Notes: generated by a model from the sequence alone, not told the origin. A DNA stretch of 64,000 nt from Pseudomonas taiwanensis (GCF_013393345.1 NZ_QJRF01000074.1:62001-126000); one strand, 5' to 3'. Counted from the first letter of the stretch, positions 1 through 9,245 are shown. Numbers and translations: made by a program.

Positions 1-351
1 GGCACCGCGCAGATCTATCAGGCGTGGTGCCGCTTCAGTGGCCAGGCGGAAAGCGTACAACTGGATGAGTTGTTGCCGACGCCCTGGCTGGAGGAACTGA
101 CCCTTGATGCCAGCTGCGATCTCGACTGGGCACTGGCGACCCTGTGCCGCGCGGTGTACGACCCGCGCCGCGACGATGCGGACTTCCGCCGTAGCCTCGT
201 GGGCGATGAGCTGCAACGCCGCGCCGCCTTCGATGCCCTGCGCAAGCACTATCCGGTGCGACGGGAAATCGACGGGCTGCGGGTACGTTTGACGGGAGAG
301 GCGCCGAAGTTGGCGGAGATGGTTCGGGCGCTCGGGGCCGAGCTGGTTTAG
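1..351 (+). CDS. C-terminal part of an unrecognised protein (5' truncated)
   Basis: The frame is open from base 1 and ends with TAG at 349-351, so only the last 116 residues are visible and the start lies outside the window. The visible part is soluble-looking, rich in Asp, Arg and Leu, with no membrane segment and no motif I recognise. The codon use and GC-rich third positions match the neighbouring genes, which supports real coding. A strong GC-rich hairpin follows immediately (357-379). I assign no function; the upstream sequence would be needed to name it. Confidence 0.6.
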   Translation, partial: GTAQIYQAWCRFSGQAESVQLDELLPTPWLEELTLDASCDLDWALATLCRAVYDPRRDDADFRRSLVGDELQRRAAFDALRKHYPVRREIDGLRVRLTGEAPKLAEMVRALGAELV

Positions 352-356
352 ATAAT

Positions 357-379
357 GGGCCCGGGATTGCCCCGGGCCC
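357..379. terminator. GC-rich hairpin between convergent genes
   Basis: A perfect 9-bp inverted repeat (GGGCCCGGG / CCCGGGCCC) with a 5-nt loop lies between the end of the first gene and the end of the small minus-strand gene. There is no T-tract on either strand, so it may be a weak or bidirectional terminator, or only a stabilising 3' hairpin. Confidence 0.5.
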
Positions 380-386
380 AGGCGCG

Positions 387-563
387 TCAGGCCTTTCTCA
401 GCTCGGATGCCAGCTGCTTGTGCAGCTCCTGGCAGGCGCGCTGGATCATGATTTCGGTGATCGGAATCTCACGGCCTTCGGCGTCGATGATCGCGCCGCC
501 GACGGGACGACGCGGTTGCAGCGGGATCACGCGGCTATCGGTAGTGCTGTCGTGCAAGCTCAT
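387..563 (-). CDS. Small conserved-type protein of unknown function (58 aa)
   Basis: Short minus-strand gene. I chose the ATG at 563 rather than the in-frame ATG five codons upstream because GAGGAG sits 7 nt before it, and the upstream ATG lies inside that ribosome-binding site. The product is hydrophilic with a charged amphipathic C-terminal half (a long predicted helix ending QLASELRKA) and a central GGAIIDAEGREI segment. There is no membrane segment or signal. It resembles the small, conserved, unnamed proteins common in Pseudomonas. I do not recognise a domain. Confidence 0.65.
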   Translation of the reverse strand: MSLHDSTTDSRVIPLQPRRPVGGAIIDAEGREIPITEIMIQRACQELHKQLASELRKA

Positions 564-755
564 GGCCTGTCTCCTCATTCAGGTAATGCGCGCAGTCTAG
601 GTAGGGCATATGAACGCGCAGTGACAGTTGGCGCGACGGGTGCGCCGGAAAAACGAAAGACCAGGAAACACTAGCAGCGAATATGCCAACTGCGAGCGTC
701 CTGGTCCTGGTGGATGGACCCCCTGCGTGGGGCGAGAGTTCAGTACGAGGTAAGC

Positions 756-1883
756 ATGTCTCTGTTCCACATGGGTCTGATCATCAATCCCCTCGCCGGT
801 CTGGGCGGCCCGGCAGCGCTCAAGGGCAGCGACGGAGTCGCCGCGGATGCCCTCGCCAGAGGCGCCGAGCCTCGATCGGCTGCCCGCACGCGTCTCGCCC
901 TGGAATGCCTGTTGCCGCTTGTCGGGCGTATCCAGTTCGTCACCTTCCCCGGTCCGATGGGCGCCGACCTGCTGGCGGAGATGGGGTTTTCCCATCGCGT
1001 CCTGGGGCATCTCGACGGTCCCGTCACCAGTGCTGACGATACGCGCCACGCTGTCGATGCCCTGCAGGATGCCGGAGTGGCGCTGATCCTCTTCGCAGGG
1101 GGTGACGGTACGGCGCGGGATGTCAGCGCGGCGATTCGTGGCGATCAGCCGGTGCTGGGTATTCCCGCCGGGGTGAAGATCCACTCCGGCGTCTACGCCA
1201 TCAGCCCGCGAGCCGCCGGGGAATTGGCGCGGCGCCTGGTGGAAGGCGGGCTCGTGCGTCTGGCCAGTGGCGAGGTGCGCGACCAGGACGAGACCGCCCT
1301 TCGCGACGGCAAGGTGGCGGCGCGCTGGTACGGCGAGCTGACGGTACCGGTGGAAGGCCACTTCATGCAGCACGTCAAGCAAGGCGGCATGGAGTCGGAA
1401 GAGTTGGTGCTGGTGGATCTTGCCGACTGGCTGAGCGACAGCTGGGAGGAGGGCGTGCGTTATGTGTTCGGGCCGGGCTCCACGCTCCATGGCCTGGCCG
1501 CCAACCTGGGCCTGGAGACGACGTTGCTGGGCGTGGATGTGATCGAGAACGGCGCGGTGATCGCCCGTGACGTCACCGAAGCGCAACTGTTCGAGCTCGT
1601 GGATGGGCATCCCGCGCGGCTGCTCGTCACCGCCATCGGCGGCCAGGGGCACATCATCGGTCGTGGCAACCAGCAGATCAGCCCGCGGGTACTGCGTGCC
1701 ATCGGCCTGGAACACCTGCGGGTGGTGGCCACCAAGCGCAAGCTCGGCACCCTGGAAGGCCGGCCGCTACTGGTGGACAGCGGCGATCCGGCACTGGACG
1801 ACGCTTTCCCCGACGCGGTGCGGGTCTGGGCCGGTTACAAGGAAGAGCTGCTCTACCCGCTCGGGTGGGGCGACGAGGGCTGA
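756..1883 (+). CDS. ATP-NAD/AcoX-type kinase family protein
   Basis: A 375-residue member of the ATP-NAD kinase superfamily, in the larger branch annotated as 'ATP-NAD/AcoX kinase' rather than the housekeeping NadK of about 295 residues. The N-terminus GLIINPLAGLGG and the GGDGT motif (residues about 115-119, in AGGDGTARD) form the conserved nucleotide-binding and catalytic core of this fold. NAD is the likely acceptor, but the substrate of this branch is not established from sequence. Start at ATG 756, preceded by ACGAGG at 5 nt; an upstream in-frame ATG at 714 has no ribosome-binding site. The gene stands alone, 72 bp before the DCC gene. Confidence 0.8.
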   Translation: MSLFHMGLIINPLAGLGGPAALKGSDGVAADALARGAEPRSAARTRLALECLLPLVGRIQFVTFPGPMGADLLAEMGFSHRVLGHLDGPVTSADDTRHAVDALQDAGVALILFAGGDGTARDVSAAIRGDQPVLGIPAGVKIHSGVYAISPRAAGELARRLVEGGLVRLASGEVRDQDETALRDGKVAARWYGELTVPVEGHFMQHVKQGGMESEELVLVDLADWLSDSWEEGVRYVFGPGSTLHGLAANLGLETTLLGVDVIENGAVIARDVTEAQLFELVDGHPARLLVTAIGGQGHIIGRGNQQISPRVLRAIGLEHLRVVATKRKLGTLEGRPLLVDSGDPALDDAFPDAVRVWAGYKEELLYPLGWGDEG

Positions 1884-1954
1884 CGCCGCTCGCTGGTTTC
1901 CACGGGGATCGGATACCATCGACGACACTTTCCCGTAGATGCAGGAGCATCGCG

Positions 1955-2395
1955 ATGGATGTCGAGCAGTACCCGCCCCACGTTCGACCCGGCGAGCGCA
2001 TCGTGCTGTTCGACGGGGTCTGCAAGCTCTGCAACGGTTGGGCGAGGTTCCTGATTCGCCATGACCGGGCGCGAGTATTCAAGCTCGCGTCGGTGCAGTC
2101 CGCGGAAGGGCAGGCAATCCTCCGCTGGTTCGGCCTGCCTACGGATAGCTTTGCAACCATGCTGTATGTCGAAGGCCGGGAGTTGTTCGTCCGCTCCGAG
2201 GCCATTGCACGCATCGTTCGCCAGTTGCCGGCGCCCTGGCCGCTATTGGGTGTATTCCGCATCCTGCCGCTGGCCTTGCGGGACTGGTGCTACGACCGTA
2301 TTGCCTTGAATCGCTACCGCCTCTTCGGCAGGTATGACGTCTGCCTGTTACCGTCGCCCGACCATGAGGGGCGCTTTCTGAATGCCGATCGCTGA
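1955..2395 (+). CDS. DCC-family thiol-disulfide oxidoreductase-like protein (DUF393)
   Basis: A 146-residue protein with the family signature near the N-terminus: LFDGVCKLCN at residues about 20-29, which holds the DxxCxxC core that names the DCC family (DUF393). The family is predicted to be thioredoxin-like, but direct biochemical evidence is thin. The rest reads as a compact alpha/beta protein with several conserved aromatic residues and no signal peptide, so it is probably cytoplasmic. Start at ATG 1955 with AGGAG 7 nt upstream. Its last 14 nt overlap the DoxX-like gene, so the two are probably translationally coupled. Confidence 0.8.
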   Translation: MDVEQYPPHVRPGERIVLFDGVCKLCNGWARFLIRHDRARVFKLASVQSAEGQAILRWFGLPTDSFATMLYVEGRELFVRSEAIARIVRQLPAPWPLLGVFRILPLALRDWCYDRIALNRYRLFGRYDVCLLPSPDHEGRFLNADR

Positions 2396-2792
2396 GCTGC
2401 GACGCTTCGCAATGCTCGCCCGTTGTGGGCTGGCACTCCTGTTCCTCTATCACGGACTGGTGCCGAAGCTGCTCTGGCTGAGCGCCGACGAGAGGCTGAT
2501 GATCGCCGCCCACGGCCTCACGCATGTCGAGCTGGTAGCGACCCTGGCCGGACTGGCGGAAATCATCCTCGCGCTGATCCTCTTGGGCGTACGCCAGTCG
2601 CGCTGGCCCCTCGCACTCGCGGCGCTGCTGCTGGCAGGGCTGCTGCTGGACGTGGCCTTGTTCACGCCGGGCCTGCTGATCCAGGCATTCAACCCGCTCT
2701 CCACCAACCTGGTCGCGTTGTGCCTCTGCCTGGTGGGTTGGTGGGCCGAAACCCCTGTATGCAGCGAGCAATCCCTTGCACAACCCGACTGA
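2382..2792 (+). CDS. DoxX-like integral membrane protein
   Basis: A 136-residue, very hydrophobic protein with four predicted membrane helices (roughly residues 15-33, 45-66, 70-92 and 98-120), fitting the DoxX-like superfamily. Its role is unknown; relatives are linked to thiol redox balance or quinol-coupled functions. The start used is ATG 2382, inside the end of the DCC gene (14-nt overlap). No good ribosome-binding site precedes it, which fits translational coupling; a start at ATG 2412 is possible. The ABC transporter begins 8 nt after its stop. Confidence 0.7.
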   Translation: MPIAELRRFAMLARCGLALLFLYHGLVPKLLWLSADERLMIAAHGLTHVELVATLAGLAEIILALILLGVRQSRWPLALAALLLAGLLLDVALFTPGLLIQAFNPLSTNLVALCLCLVGWWAETPVCSEQSLAQPD

Positions 2793-2800
2793 GTCCCTCG

Positions 2801-4582
2801 ATGGCATCTTTTCTTTCCGCACGGCAGCGTAATGCGCTGCGCATGGCCGGGCGCTTCGTCGCGCCGTATCGCTGGCGGGTGATCGGCGCCTTGCTGGCGC
2901 TGTTGTTCACTGCCGGTATCACCCTGTCCATGGGCCAGGGCATTCGCCTGTTGGTTGACCAGGGACTGGCTACACAGTCCGAAGCGTCGTTGCGGCATTC
3001 GATCATGCTGTTCTTCGGCCTGGTGCTGGCTCTGGCGCTGGGCACCTTCACGCGTTTCTACCTGGTTTCCTGGATTGGTGAGCGCTTCGTTGCGGACATC
3101 CGCAAGCGCGTGTTCGACCACCTGATCCAGCTCCATCCGGGCTTCTACGAAAGCAATCGCGCATCGGAAATCCAGTCGCGGCTGACGGCAGACACCACGT
3201 TGCTGCAATCGGTGATCGGCTCCTCGCTGTCCATGGCATTGCGCAACGGGATCATGCTGGTCGGGGGCATTGGCCTGCTGTTCGTCACCAACCCCAAGCT
3301 GACCGGCATCGTGCTGCTGGCGTTGCCGCTGGTGCTGGCACCGATTCTCATCTTTGGTCGACGGGTACGGAAACTGTCGCGGCAGAGCCAGGACCGCATC
3401 GCCGACGTCGGCAGCTATGTGGGCGAGACCCTTGGCCAGATCAAGACGGTGCAGGCGTATAACCACCAGGCGCAGGACCGCCAACGATTCGCCGGCACCG
3501 TGGAAGGGGCATTCGACACCGCGCGGCGTCGCATCACCCAGCGTGCCTGGCTGATCACCCTGGTGATCCTGCTGGTGCTGGGCGCCGTAGGTGTGATGCT
3601 CTGGGTGGGTGGCACAGACGTGATCGCCGGACGCATTTCTCCCGGCGACCTGGCGGCCTTCGTGTTTTACAGCCTGATCGTGGGTGCCGCCTTCGGCGCC
3701 ATCAGCGAGGTGATCGGCGAGCTGCAGAGCGCCGCGGGTGCGGCAGAACGCATCGCTGAACTACTGCAGGCGCGCAATGCCATTCATGCACCGCTTGAAG
3801 GGCGGGCGACGCTACCGGAGCGGGTCAGTGGGCAGATCGAGCTGGAGGATGTGCACTTTGCCTATCCGGGACGACCTGATGTGAACGCGCTGGACGGCGT
3901 CAGCCTGGCGGTTCGTCCTGGCGAAACCCTGGCGTTGGTGGGGCCGTCCGGGGCGGGCAAGTCGACTGTGTTCGAGCTCCTGCTGCGCTTCTTCGATCCC
4001 CAGACCGGGAGCATCCGTGTGGAGGGCGTGGAGCTTCGCCAGCTCGATCCCGCTGACCTGCGCCGTTGCTACGCCCTTGTGTCCCAGAATCCGGCCCTGT
4101 TCTATGGCAGTGTCGAAGACAACATTCGCTACGGCCGACCCGAGGCCAGCGATGCCGAGGTCGAAGCCGCTGCCCGAGCGGCCCATGCGCACGAGTTCAT
4201 CGCCCGTCTGCCACAGGGTTATGGCACTCATCTGGGGGAGGGTGGTATCGGCCTGTCCGGTGGTCAGCGCCAGCGTCTGGCAATTGCCCGTGCCCTGCTG
4301 GTGGATGCCCCTATCCTGCTGCTGGACGAGGCCACCAGCGCCCTGGATGCGGAAAGCGAACACCTTATCCAGCAGGCCCTGCCGGCTCTGATGAGCGGGC
4401 GAACCACCCTGGTGATCGCTCATCGCCTGGCCACGGTACAGAATGCCGATCGCATTGCGGTGATGGAGCGGGGCAGGGTGGTGGCAATCGGTCGTCACGC
4501 GCAACTGGTGGTCAACAGTCCGCTCTATGCACGATTGGCTGAGCTGCAGTTCGGTGCCCGGACGGAGGATGAAGTCGAGTAG
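2801..4582 (+). CDS. ABC exporter, fused permease and ATPase (MsbA-like half transporter)
   Basis: A 593-residue half transporter: an N-terminal six-helix type-I exporter domain (residues about 25-320) followed by an ATPase. Walker A GPSGAGKST lies at about 382-390, the signature LSGGQRQR at about 485, Walker B LLLDEATSA at about 506, and the H-loop histidine in IAHRL at about 540. It should act as a homodimer in the inner membrane. The architecture suits lipid or drug export, and the substrate cannot be told from sequence. Start at ATG 2801, 8 nt after the DoxX-like stop, so it probably shares a transcript with the DCC and DoxX-like genes. A bidirectional terminator separates it from rne. 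Confidence 0.85.
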   Translation: MASFLSARQRNALRMAGRFVAPYRWRVIGALLALLFTAGITLSMGQGIRLLVDQGLATQSEASLRHSIMLFFGLVLALALGTFTRFYLVSWIGERFVADIRKRVFDHLIQLHPGFYESNRASEIQSRLTADTTLLQSVIGSSLSMALRNGIMLVGGIGLLFVTNPKLTGIVLLALPLVLAPILIFGRRVRKLSRQSQDRIADVGSYVGETLGQIKTVQAYNHQAQDRQRFAGTVEGAFDTARRRITQRAWLITLVILLVLGAVGVMLWVGGTDVIAGRISPGDLAAFVFYSLIVGAAFGAISEVIGELQSAAGAAERIAELLQARNAIHAPLEGRATLPERVSGQIELEDVHFAYPGRPDVNALDGVSLAVRPGETLALVGPSGAGKSTVFELLLRFFDPQTGSIRVEGVELRQLDPADLRRCYALVSQNPALFYGSVEDNIRYGRPEASDAEVEAAARAAHAHEFIARLPQGYGTHLGEGGIGLSGGQRQRLAIARALLVDAPILLLDEATSALDAESEHLIQQALPALMSGRTTLVIAHRLATVQNADRIAVMERGRVVAIGRHAQLVVNSPLYARLAELQFGARTEDEVE

Positions 4583-4597
4583 CGATAGCTGGTGAAC

Positions 4598-4630
4598 AAA
4601 AAAAAGGGGATGCCAATGGCATCCCCTTTT
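4598..4630. terminator. Bidirectional rho-independent terminator
   Basis: The hairpin GGGGATGCC / GGCATCCCC with a 2-nt centre is flanked by an A-run on the left and a T-run on the right. It therefore works as a terminator on both strands, for the ABC transporter (plus) and rne (minus). Confidence 0.92.
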
Positions 4631-4646
4631 TCATTCAGGAAAAGCT

Positions 4647-7600
4647 TCAGACGACTGGTTTAGTCTCGTCCTTGGCTTCTTCCTTCTCTTCTTCGTCGGC
4701 CTTGGTCTCGGCTTGCGCCGGTACTTCGGCTTCAGTCACGAGCGCGAGTTGTTCAGGCTGTTCAGCCGGGGTCTCTACTGCTTGCTCGACGGTTTCTTCA
4801 ACCTTCTGCTCGGCAGCTACCACTGTTTCTTCGACGTCTGCGACGGCGTGAGCAGCAGCGGAAACCGGTTCGGCGGCAGCAACAGCTTCGACGGCCTTGG
4901 CGGATGACTCTTCGGCTTCCTTGGCCAGACGCTCGGCTTCGCGCTGACGACGACGCACTTCGCGCGGATCGTTGGCGGCACGGCCGGTGCTGGTCGGAGC
5001 CTGGGCTGCCGGTACTTCAGGCTGCGGCGCAACGACCGGAGCTTCTTCGACAACGGCAGGTGCTTCTACCACGACTTCAGCAGCAGGGGCGGATTCAACG
5101 GCCTGGGGTGCTTCCACCACGGTCGCTTCGACCACCGGAGCTTGCTCAACGAACGCAGCAGTTTCTTCGACCTGGGCGACCACAACTTCGGTCTCCGCGG
5201 TTTCGACAACCGGAGCTTCGGCTTGAGCCGGGGCTTCGGTGACGGCTTCGGCAACAACTTCAGCGGCAACTACACCGGCGGCAACAGCGGCAGCAACCGG
5301 GGCTGCTTCGCCGTCTTCCTGACCTTCCACCAGCTCATCACCGTTGGCTTCACGCTGACGCTCGCGGCGGTTGCTGCGGCGGCGCTGGCCACGGGAACGG
5401 CGGCGAGGACGCTCGTCATCGGAGCCTTCCAGATCGTCGTCCTGCAGCAGCTCTTCGTTGTTCAGCAGTTCCTCGTCGACTGGCTCGGCCTGGGCCAGTT
5501 CGGCACGCGGCTGACGCTCTTCGCGAGGTTGACGCTCTTCACGCGGCTGGCGCTCTTCGCGGGCCGGACGCTCGGCGCGTTCGCCACGCTCGCGACGACC
5601 TTCCTGGCCTTCGCGCGGTTCGCGGGGCTCACGAGGTTCACGGGCTTCACGCGGCTGACGCTCTTCGCGGGGCTCACGAACCGGACGCTCTTCGCGAGGC
5701 TGGCGCTCTTCGCGCGGTTGACGCTCCTCACGGGGCTCACGAGCCTGACGCTCTTCGCGAGGCTGGCGTTCTTCACGTGGCTGACGCTCTTCGCGGGCCG
5801 GACGCTCGCGGCGGCCCTCTTGGCCTTCACGGGCTTCGCGAGGTTGGCGTTCTTCGCGAGGCTGGCGTTCTTCACGCGGCTTGCGATCTTCCTCGCGGCG
5901 GCCTTCACGAGGTTCGCGGCCTTCACGGCCATCGCGACGACGGTTCTGCTGACGGCCATTGCGGCGCTCTTCACCACGCGGCTGGCGCTCGGCAGCAGGC
6001 TTCTCAGCCTCGACCTTGGGCTCTTCCTTGCCGGCGAACAGGCCTACCAGCGACTTGACCAGACCCTTGAACAGGCTGGGCTCAGGAGTCGGTGCCGGTT
6101 GGACTTGCGGAGCGACTGCGGTCGGTGCCGGAACCGGGCGCTCGGGGGAAACGGTCTTCACCGCCGCTTCCTGGCGAACCAGGGTGCGGGTGGAGCTGAC
6201 CGGTTGGACTTCTTCCACCTCGGCCGGGGTCATTTCGTAGCTGGACTGGTTGTTCAGCACTTCCGGGCTGTCGTCGCGCAGGCGCTGGACTTCGAAGTGC
6301 GGGGTTTCCAGGTGGTCGTTCGGCAGGATGACGATGCGCGAACGGCTGCGCAGCTCGATCTTGGTGATGCTGTTGCGCTTCTCGTTGAGCAGGAACGCGG
6401 CGACCGGGATCGGCACCTGGGCGCGGACTTCGGCGGTACGGTCCTTGAGGGCCTCTTCCTCGATCAGGCGCAGGATGGCCAGCGAGAGGGATTCCACGTC
6501 ACGGATGATGCCTTGGCCGTCGCAACGGGGGCAGACGATGCCGCTGGTCTCGCCCAGGGACGGACGCAGGCGCTGACGGGACATTTCCAGCAGGCCGAAG
6601 CGCGAGATACGACCGATCTGAACGCGGGCGCGGTCGGCTTCCAGGGCTTCGCGGACTTTTTCTTCCACTGCACGCTGGTTCTTGGCTGGGGTCATGTCGA
6701 TGAAGTCGATGACGATCAGGCCACCGATGTCACGCAGGCGCAGCTGGCGGGCGATTTCTTCAGCCGCTTCCAGGTTGGTCTGCAGGGCGGTTTCTTCGAT
6801 GTCGCCACCTTTGGTCGCACGAGCCGAGTTGATGTCGATGGACACCAGGGCTTCGGTCGGGTCGATGACGATGGAGCCACCGGACGGCAGCTTCACTTCG
6901 CGCTGGAAGGCGGTTTCGATCTGGCTTTCGATCTGGAAGCGGTTGAACAGCGGAACGCTGTCCTGGTAGAGCTTGATCTTGCTCTGGTACTGCGGCATCA
7001 CCTGGCGAATGAAGCTCAGGGCTTCCTCGTGGGCTTCGACGCTGTCGACCAGCACTTCACCGATGTCCTGGCGCAGGTAGTCGCGGATGGCGCGGATGAT
7101 GACGTTGCTTTCCTGATAGATCAGGAAGGGAGCGCCGCGCTCACCGGAAGCTTCCTTGATGGCGCTCCAGAGTTGCAGCAGGTAATCCAGGTCCCACTGC
7201 AGCTCTTCGCTGGAGCGGCCCAGGCCGGCGGTACGAACGATCAGGCCCATGTCGGCCGGAGCGTTGAGGCCGTTCAGCGCTTCACGCAGTTCGTTGCGCT
7301 CTTCGCCTTCGATGCGACGGGAGATGCCGCCGGCGCGGGGATTGTTCGGCATCAGCACCAGGTAACGACCGGCAAGGCTGATGAAGGTGGTCAGGGCAGC
7401 GCCCTTGTTGCCGCGCTCTTCTTTCTCGACCTGGACGATGACTTCCTGGCCTTCGCTGAGCACTTCCTTGATGTTGATGCGGCCTTCGGGGGACTTCTTG
7501 AAGTACTCGCGGGAGATTTCTTTCAGGGGCAGGAAGCCGTGGCGCTCGGCGCCGAAGTCGACGAAGGCGGCTTCAAGGCTGGGTTCGATACGAGTGATTC

Positions 7601-7733
7601 GGCCTTTGTAGATGTTGGCCTTTTTCTGCTCGCGGGCACCCGATTCAATGTCCAGGTCGTACAGGCGTTGGCCGTCGACCAGAGCAACACGCAACTCTTC
7701 GGGCTGAGTCGCGTTAATCAGCATTCTTTTCAT
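4647..7733 (-). CDS. rne: Ribonuclease E
   Basis: A 1028-residue endoribonuclease, the core of the RNA degradosome, needed for mRNA decay and for rRNA and tRNA processing. The S1 domain (about 35-120) follows a standard N-terminus. Catalytic aspartates are D300 (in SIDINSA) and D343 (in VIDFIDM). The zinc-link cysteines are in CPRCDGQG at 401-408. An amphipathic membrane-anchor helix fits residues 551-569. The disordered C-terminal half holds an Arg/Glu/Pro repeat tract (about 603-743), an Arg-rich RNA-binding block ([16 protein letters not shown]) and a long Ala/Val/Glu-rich tail. Start at ATG 7733, as in the family. The leader is unusually long (see 7734-8228). Confidence 0.98.
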   Translation of the reverse strand: MKRMLINATQPEELRVALVDGQRLYDLDIESGAREQKKANIYKGRITRIEPSLEAAFVDFGAERHGFLPLKEISREYFKKSPEGRINIKEVLSEGQEVIVQVEKEERGNKGAALTTFISLAGRYLVLMPNNPRAGGISRRIEGEERNELREALNGLNAPADMGLIVRTAGLGRSSEELQWDLDYLLQLWSAIKEASGERGAPFLIYQESNVIIRAIRDYLRQDIGEVLVDSVEAHEEALSFIRQVMPQYQSKIKLYQDSVPLFNRFQIESQIETAFQREVKLPSGGSIVIDPTEALVSIDINSARATKGGDIEETALQTNLEAAEEIARQLRLRDIGGLIVIDFIDMTPAKNQRAVEEKVREALEADRARVQIGRISRFGLLEMSRQRLRPSLGETSGIVCPRCDGQGIIRDVESLSLAILRLIEEEALKDRTAEVRAQVPIPVAAFLLNEKRNSITKIELRSRSRIVILPNDHLETPHFEVQRLRDDSPEVLNNQSSYEMTPAEVEEVQPVSSTRTLVRQEAAVKTVSPERPVPAPTAVAPQVQPAPTPEPSLFKGLVKSLVGLFAGKEEPKVEAEKPAAERQPRGEERRNGRQQNRRRDGREGREPREGRREEDRKPREERQPREERQPREAREGQEGRRERPAREERQPREERQPREERQAREPREERQPREERQPREERPVREPREERQPREAREPREPREPREGQEGRRERGERAERPAREERQPREERQPREERQPRAELAQAEPVDEELLNNEELLQDDDLEGSDDERPRRRSRGQRRRSNRRERQREANGDELVEGQEDGEAAPVAAAVAAGVVAAEVVAEAVTEAPAQAEAPVVETAETEVVVAQVEETAAFVEQAPVVEATVVEAPQAVESAPAAEVVVEAPAVVEEAPVVAPQPEVPAAQAPTSTGRAANDPREVRRRQREAERLAKEAEESSAKAVEAVAAAEPVSAAAHAVADVEETVVAAEQKVEETVEQAVETPAEQPEQLALVTEAEVPAQAETKADEEEKEEAKDETKPVV
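5505..5927 (-). repeat. Repeat tract in rne encoding REERQP-type units
   Basis: About 420 bp coding for residues 603-743 of RNase E. It is made of many short imperfect repeats encoding REERQP, with variants such as REAREP and [10 protein letters not shown]. The repeats keep the reading frame and the charge pattern, giving an arginine-rich, alternating-charge disordered segment. Copy number is likely to vary between strains. Confidence 0.85.
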
Positions 7734-8228
7734 GTGGTACCAATGGGTTTCCGGGCTACCGGAAACGGCGATTGGCGCACACGACTCTCGCGGTCGGTGT
7801 CAGGTGCGTGTCAGGAGCGGCGTGCCACTCCAGTGTCCAGCGAGCTCCAGTCAAAGGGACCGGAATCGCGACTACGTCTCCTGCTTGCTGTCGTGACAGA
7901 AGCACTTGTTCAGGAGGAGGAATCAACGGTCGGAAGCGGACGAAATGAAGCGTCTTGAAACTACGCAGTCCGACGGTTATGCATCTCCACCCTACACTTA
8001 TCCCTTGAAAATCGGGTGCCGCTCGCTGAATCCGTAGCGGGTTGCATTTACCGTGATCTCCCAAAGGAAAGGGACGATCACGCGTCATGGCTCAAGGCTT
8101 TGGTTTCTGAAAATTCGCAGTCATTGCAGCGAATTTTCTGTCGGACGGCCTTACGTCCTGAAAGGGTTGCAGCGGTTGGGGGTGGCAGTTTTGGCGATCA
8201 CCCCGAAACCAGGCCGCTTTTGGCGGCG
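7734..8228 (-). promoter_or_regulatory. Long rne 5' leader with conserved-type hairpin (rne-II-like)
   Basis: If transcription starts about 7 nt after the -10 at 8240-8235, rne has a leader of about 495 nt. A perfect 10-bp inverted repeat (GAAAATTCGC / GCGAATTTTC, 10-nt loop) lies at 8109-8138 inside it. Pseudomonads are known to carry the rne-II RNA motif in rne leaders, and E. coli rne regulates itself through its leader. The position and structure here fit that, but I have not matched the rne-II consensus. Confidence 0.6.
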
Positions 8229-8234
8229 TTCGCG

Positions 8235-8263
8235 ACTATAGCAGTAATCATTAAGTGCTTCAA
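8235..8263 (-). promoter_or_regulatory. Sigma-70 promoter of rne
   Basis: Reading the minus strand, TTGAAG (8263-8258) and TATAGT (8240-8235) are separated by 17 nt, which is a good sigma-70 promoter. It lies back to back with the rluC promoter. Confidence 0.75.
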
Positions 8264-8277
8264 ATCCATAAAAAATT

Positions 8278-8285
8278 GTTATGAT
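8278..8285 (+). promoter_or_regulatory. Extended -10 promoter of rluC, implying a leaderless mRNA
   Basis: TGTTATGAT (an extended -10: TG, one base, TATGAT) ends at 8285. The expected start of transcription, 7 nt later, is base 8292, the A of the rluC ATG. No Shine-Dalgarno sequence precedes that ATG, so a leaderless rluC transcript is predicted. No clear -35 element is visible, as is common for extended -10 promoters. Confidence 0.6.
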
Positions 8286-8291
8286 GCGCAA

Positions 8292-9245
8292 ATGAACACT
8301 CCTGCCTCTCCAGCCTCCAGCGTCCAGCTGCTTGAGGTTGCGCCGGAATATGCCGGCCAACGCATCGACAATTTCCTACGCACTCATTTGAAAGGTGCGC
8401 CCAAGACGTTGATTTATCGCATCCTTCGTAAGGGCGAAGTCCGCGTGAACAAGGGGCGTATCAAGCCAGAGTACAAACTCCAGGCGGGCGACATCATCCG
8501 CGTTCCGCCGCTGCGTTTGTCCGAGCCGGACGAGCCGGCACCAGTGGCCCAAGGTCTGCTGGAGCGCCTGGAAAGTGCGATCGTTTACGAAGACAAAGCA
8601 CTGATCGTGCTGAACAAGCCGGCCGGCATTGCCGTGCACGGCGGGAGCGGTCTCAGCTTCGGGGTGATTGAAGCCTTTCGTCAACTGCGTCCGGAGAGCA
8701 AGGATCTCGAGTTGGTGCACCGCCTCGATCGCGACACCTCCGGGCTTCTGATGATCGCCAAGAAGCGCAGCATGCTGCGTCACCTTCACGAGGCGCTGCG
8801 CGGCGATGGCGTCGACAAGCGTTATCTGGCGCTGGTGCGCGGTAGTTGGCCGACTTCGAAGAAGAAAGTCAGTGCGCCGTTGATGAAGAACAATCTGCGT
8901 TCCGGCGAGCGCATGGTCGAAGTGAATCCGGAAGGCAAGGAGGCGCTTACCGAGTTTCGCGTCGTGCGCCGTTTCGGAGAGTTCGCCACCCTGGTGGAAG
9001 CCAGCCCGATTACCGGGCGTACTCATCAGATTCGTGTGCACGCCAAGCATGCCGGCCATTCCATTGCCGGCGATCCCAAGTACGGCGACGAGGATTTCAC
9101 TCGTGAGGTTCGTGAGTTGGGCGGCAAGCGCCTGTTCCTTCACGCACACTCCCTGGCGATCAGTCTCCCTGATGGGGGTGAGTTGAAGCTGGAGGCTCCG
9201 GTTGACGAGATGTGGCAGAAAACCCTGGAGCGTCTCGGTGCCTGA
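8292..9245 (+). CDS. rluC: 23S rRNA pseudouridine synthase C (955/2504/2580)
   Basis: A 317-residue pseudouridine synthase that modifies three uridines of 23S rRNA. It has an N-terminal S4 RNA-binding domain (about 20-85, starting at GQRIDNFLR) and the RluA-type catalytic domain with HRLDRDTSG, whose first Asp is the catalytic residue. The start at ATG 8292 matches the family's N-terminus; the frame stays open upstream but overlaps the promoter region. No ribosome-binding site is present. It heads a coupled set with the HAD phosphatase (8-nt overlap) and sppA, and is divergent from rne. Confidence 0.96.
   Translation: MNTPASPASSVQLLEVAPEYAGQRIDNFLRTHLKGAPKTLIYRILRKGEVRVNKGRIKPEYKLQAGDIIRVPPLRLSEPDEPAPVAQGLLERLESAIVYEDKALIVLNKPAGIAVHGGSGLSFGVIEAFRQLRPESKDLELVHRLDRDTSGLLMIAKKRSMLRHLHEALRGDGVDKRYLALVRGSWPTSKKKVSAPLMKNNLRSGERMVEVNPEGKEALTEFRVVRRFGEFATLVEASPITGRTHQIRVHAKHAGHSIAGDPKYGDEDFTREVRELGGKRLFLHAHSLAISLPDGGELKLEAPVDEMWQKTLERLGA

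Noticed and set aside
597-1715. Long minus-strand open frame opposite the ATP-NAD kinase-like gene
   Set aside because: A shadow of a real gene. The kinase-like frame has clear motifs; the opposite frame has none.
5505-5927. Possible CRISPR-like array because of short repeats
   Set aside because: The repeats keep the reading frame of rne and have no unique spacers of constant length.
5142-7958. Very long open frame (about 940 codons) opposite rne
   Set aside because: It is the mirror of the rne frame caused by GC-rich third positions and the repeat tract. It has no family match, its composition is biased, and rne is certain.
8016-8291. N-terminal extension of rluC
   Set aside because: It crosses the promoters of rne and rluC, is not like any RluC N-terminus, and the ATG at 8292 aligns with the family.
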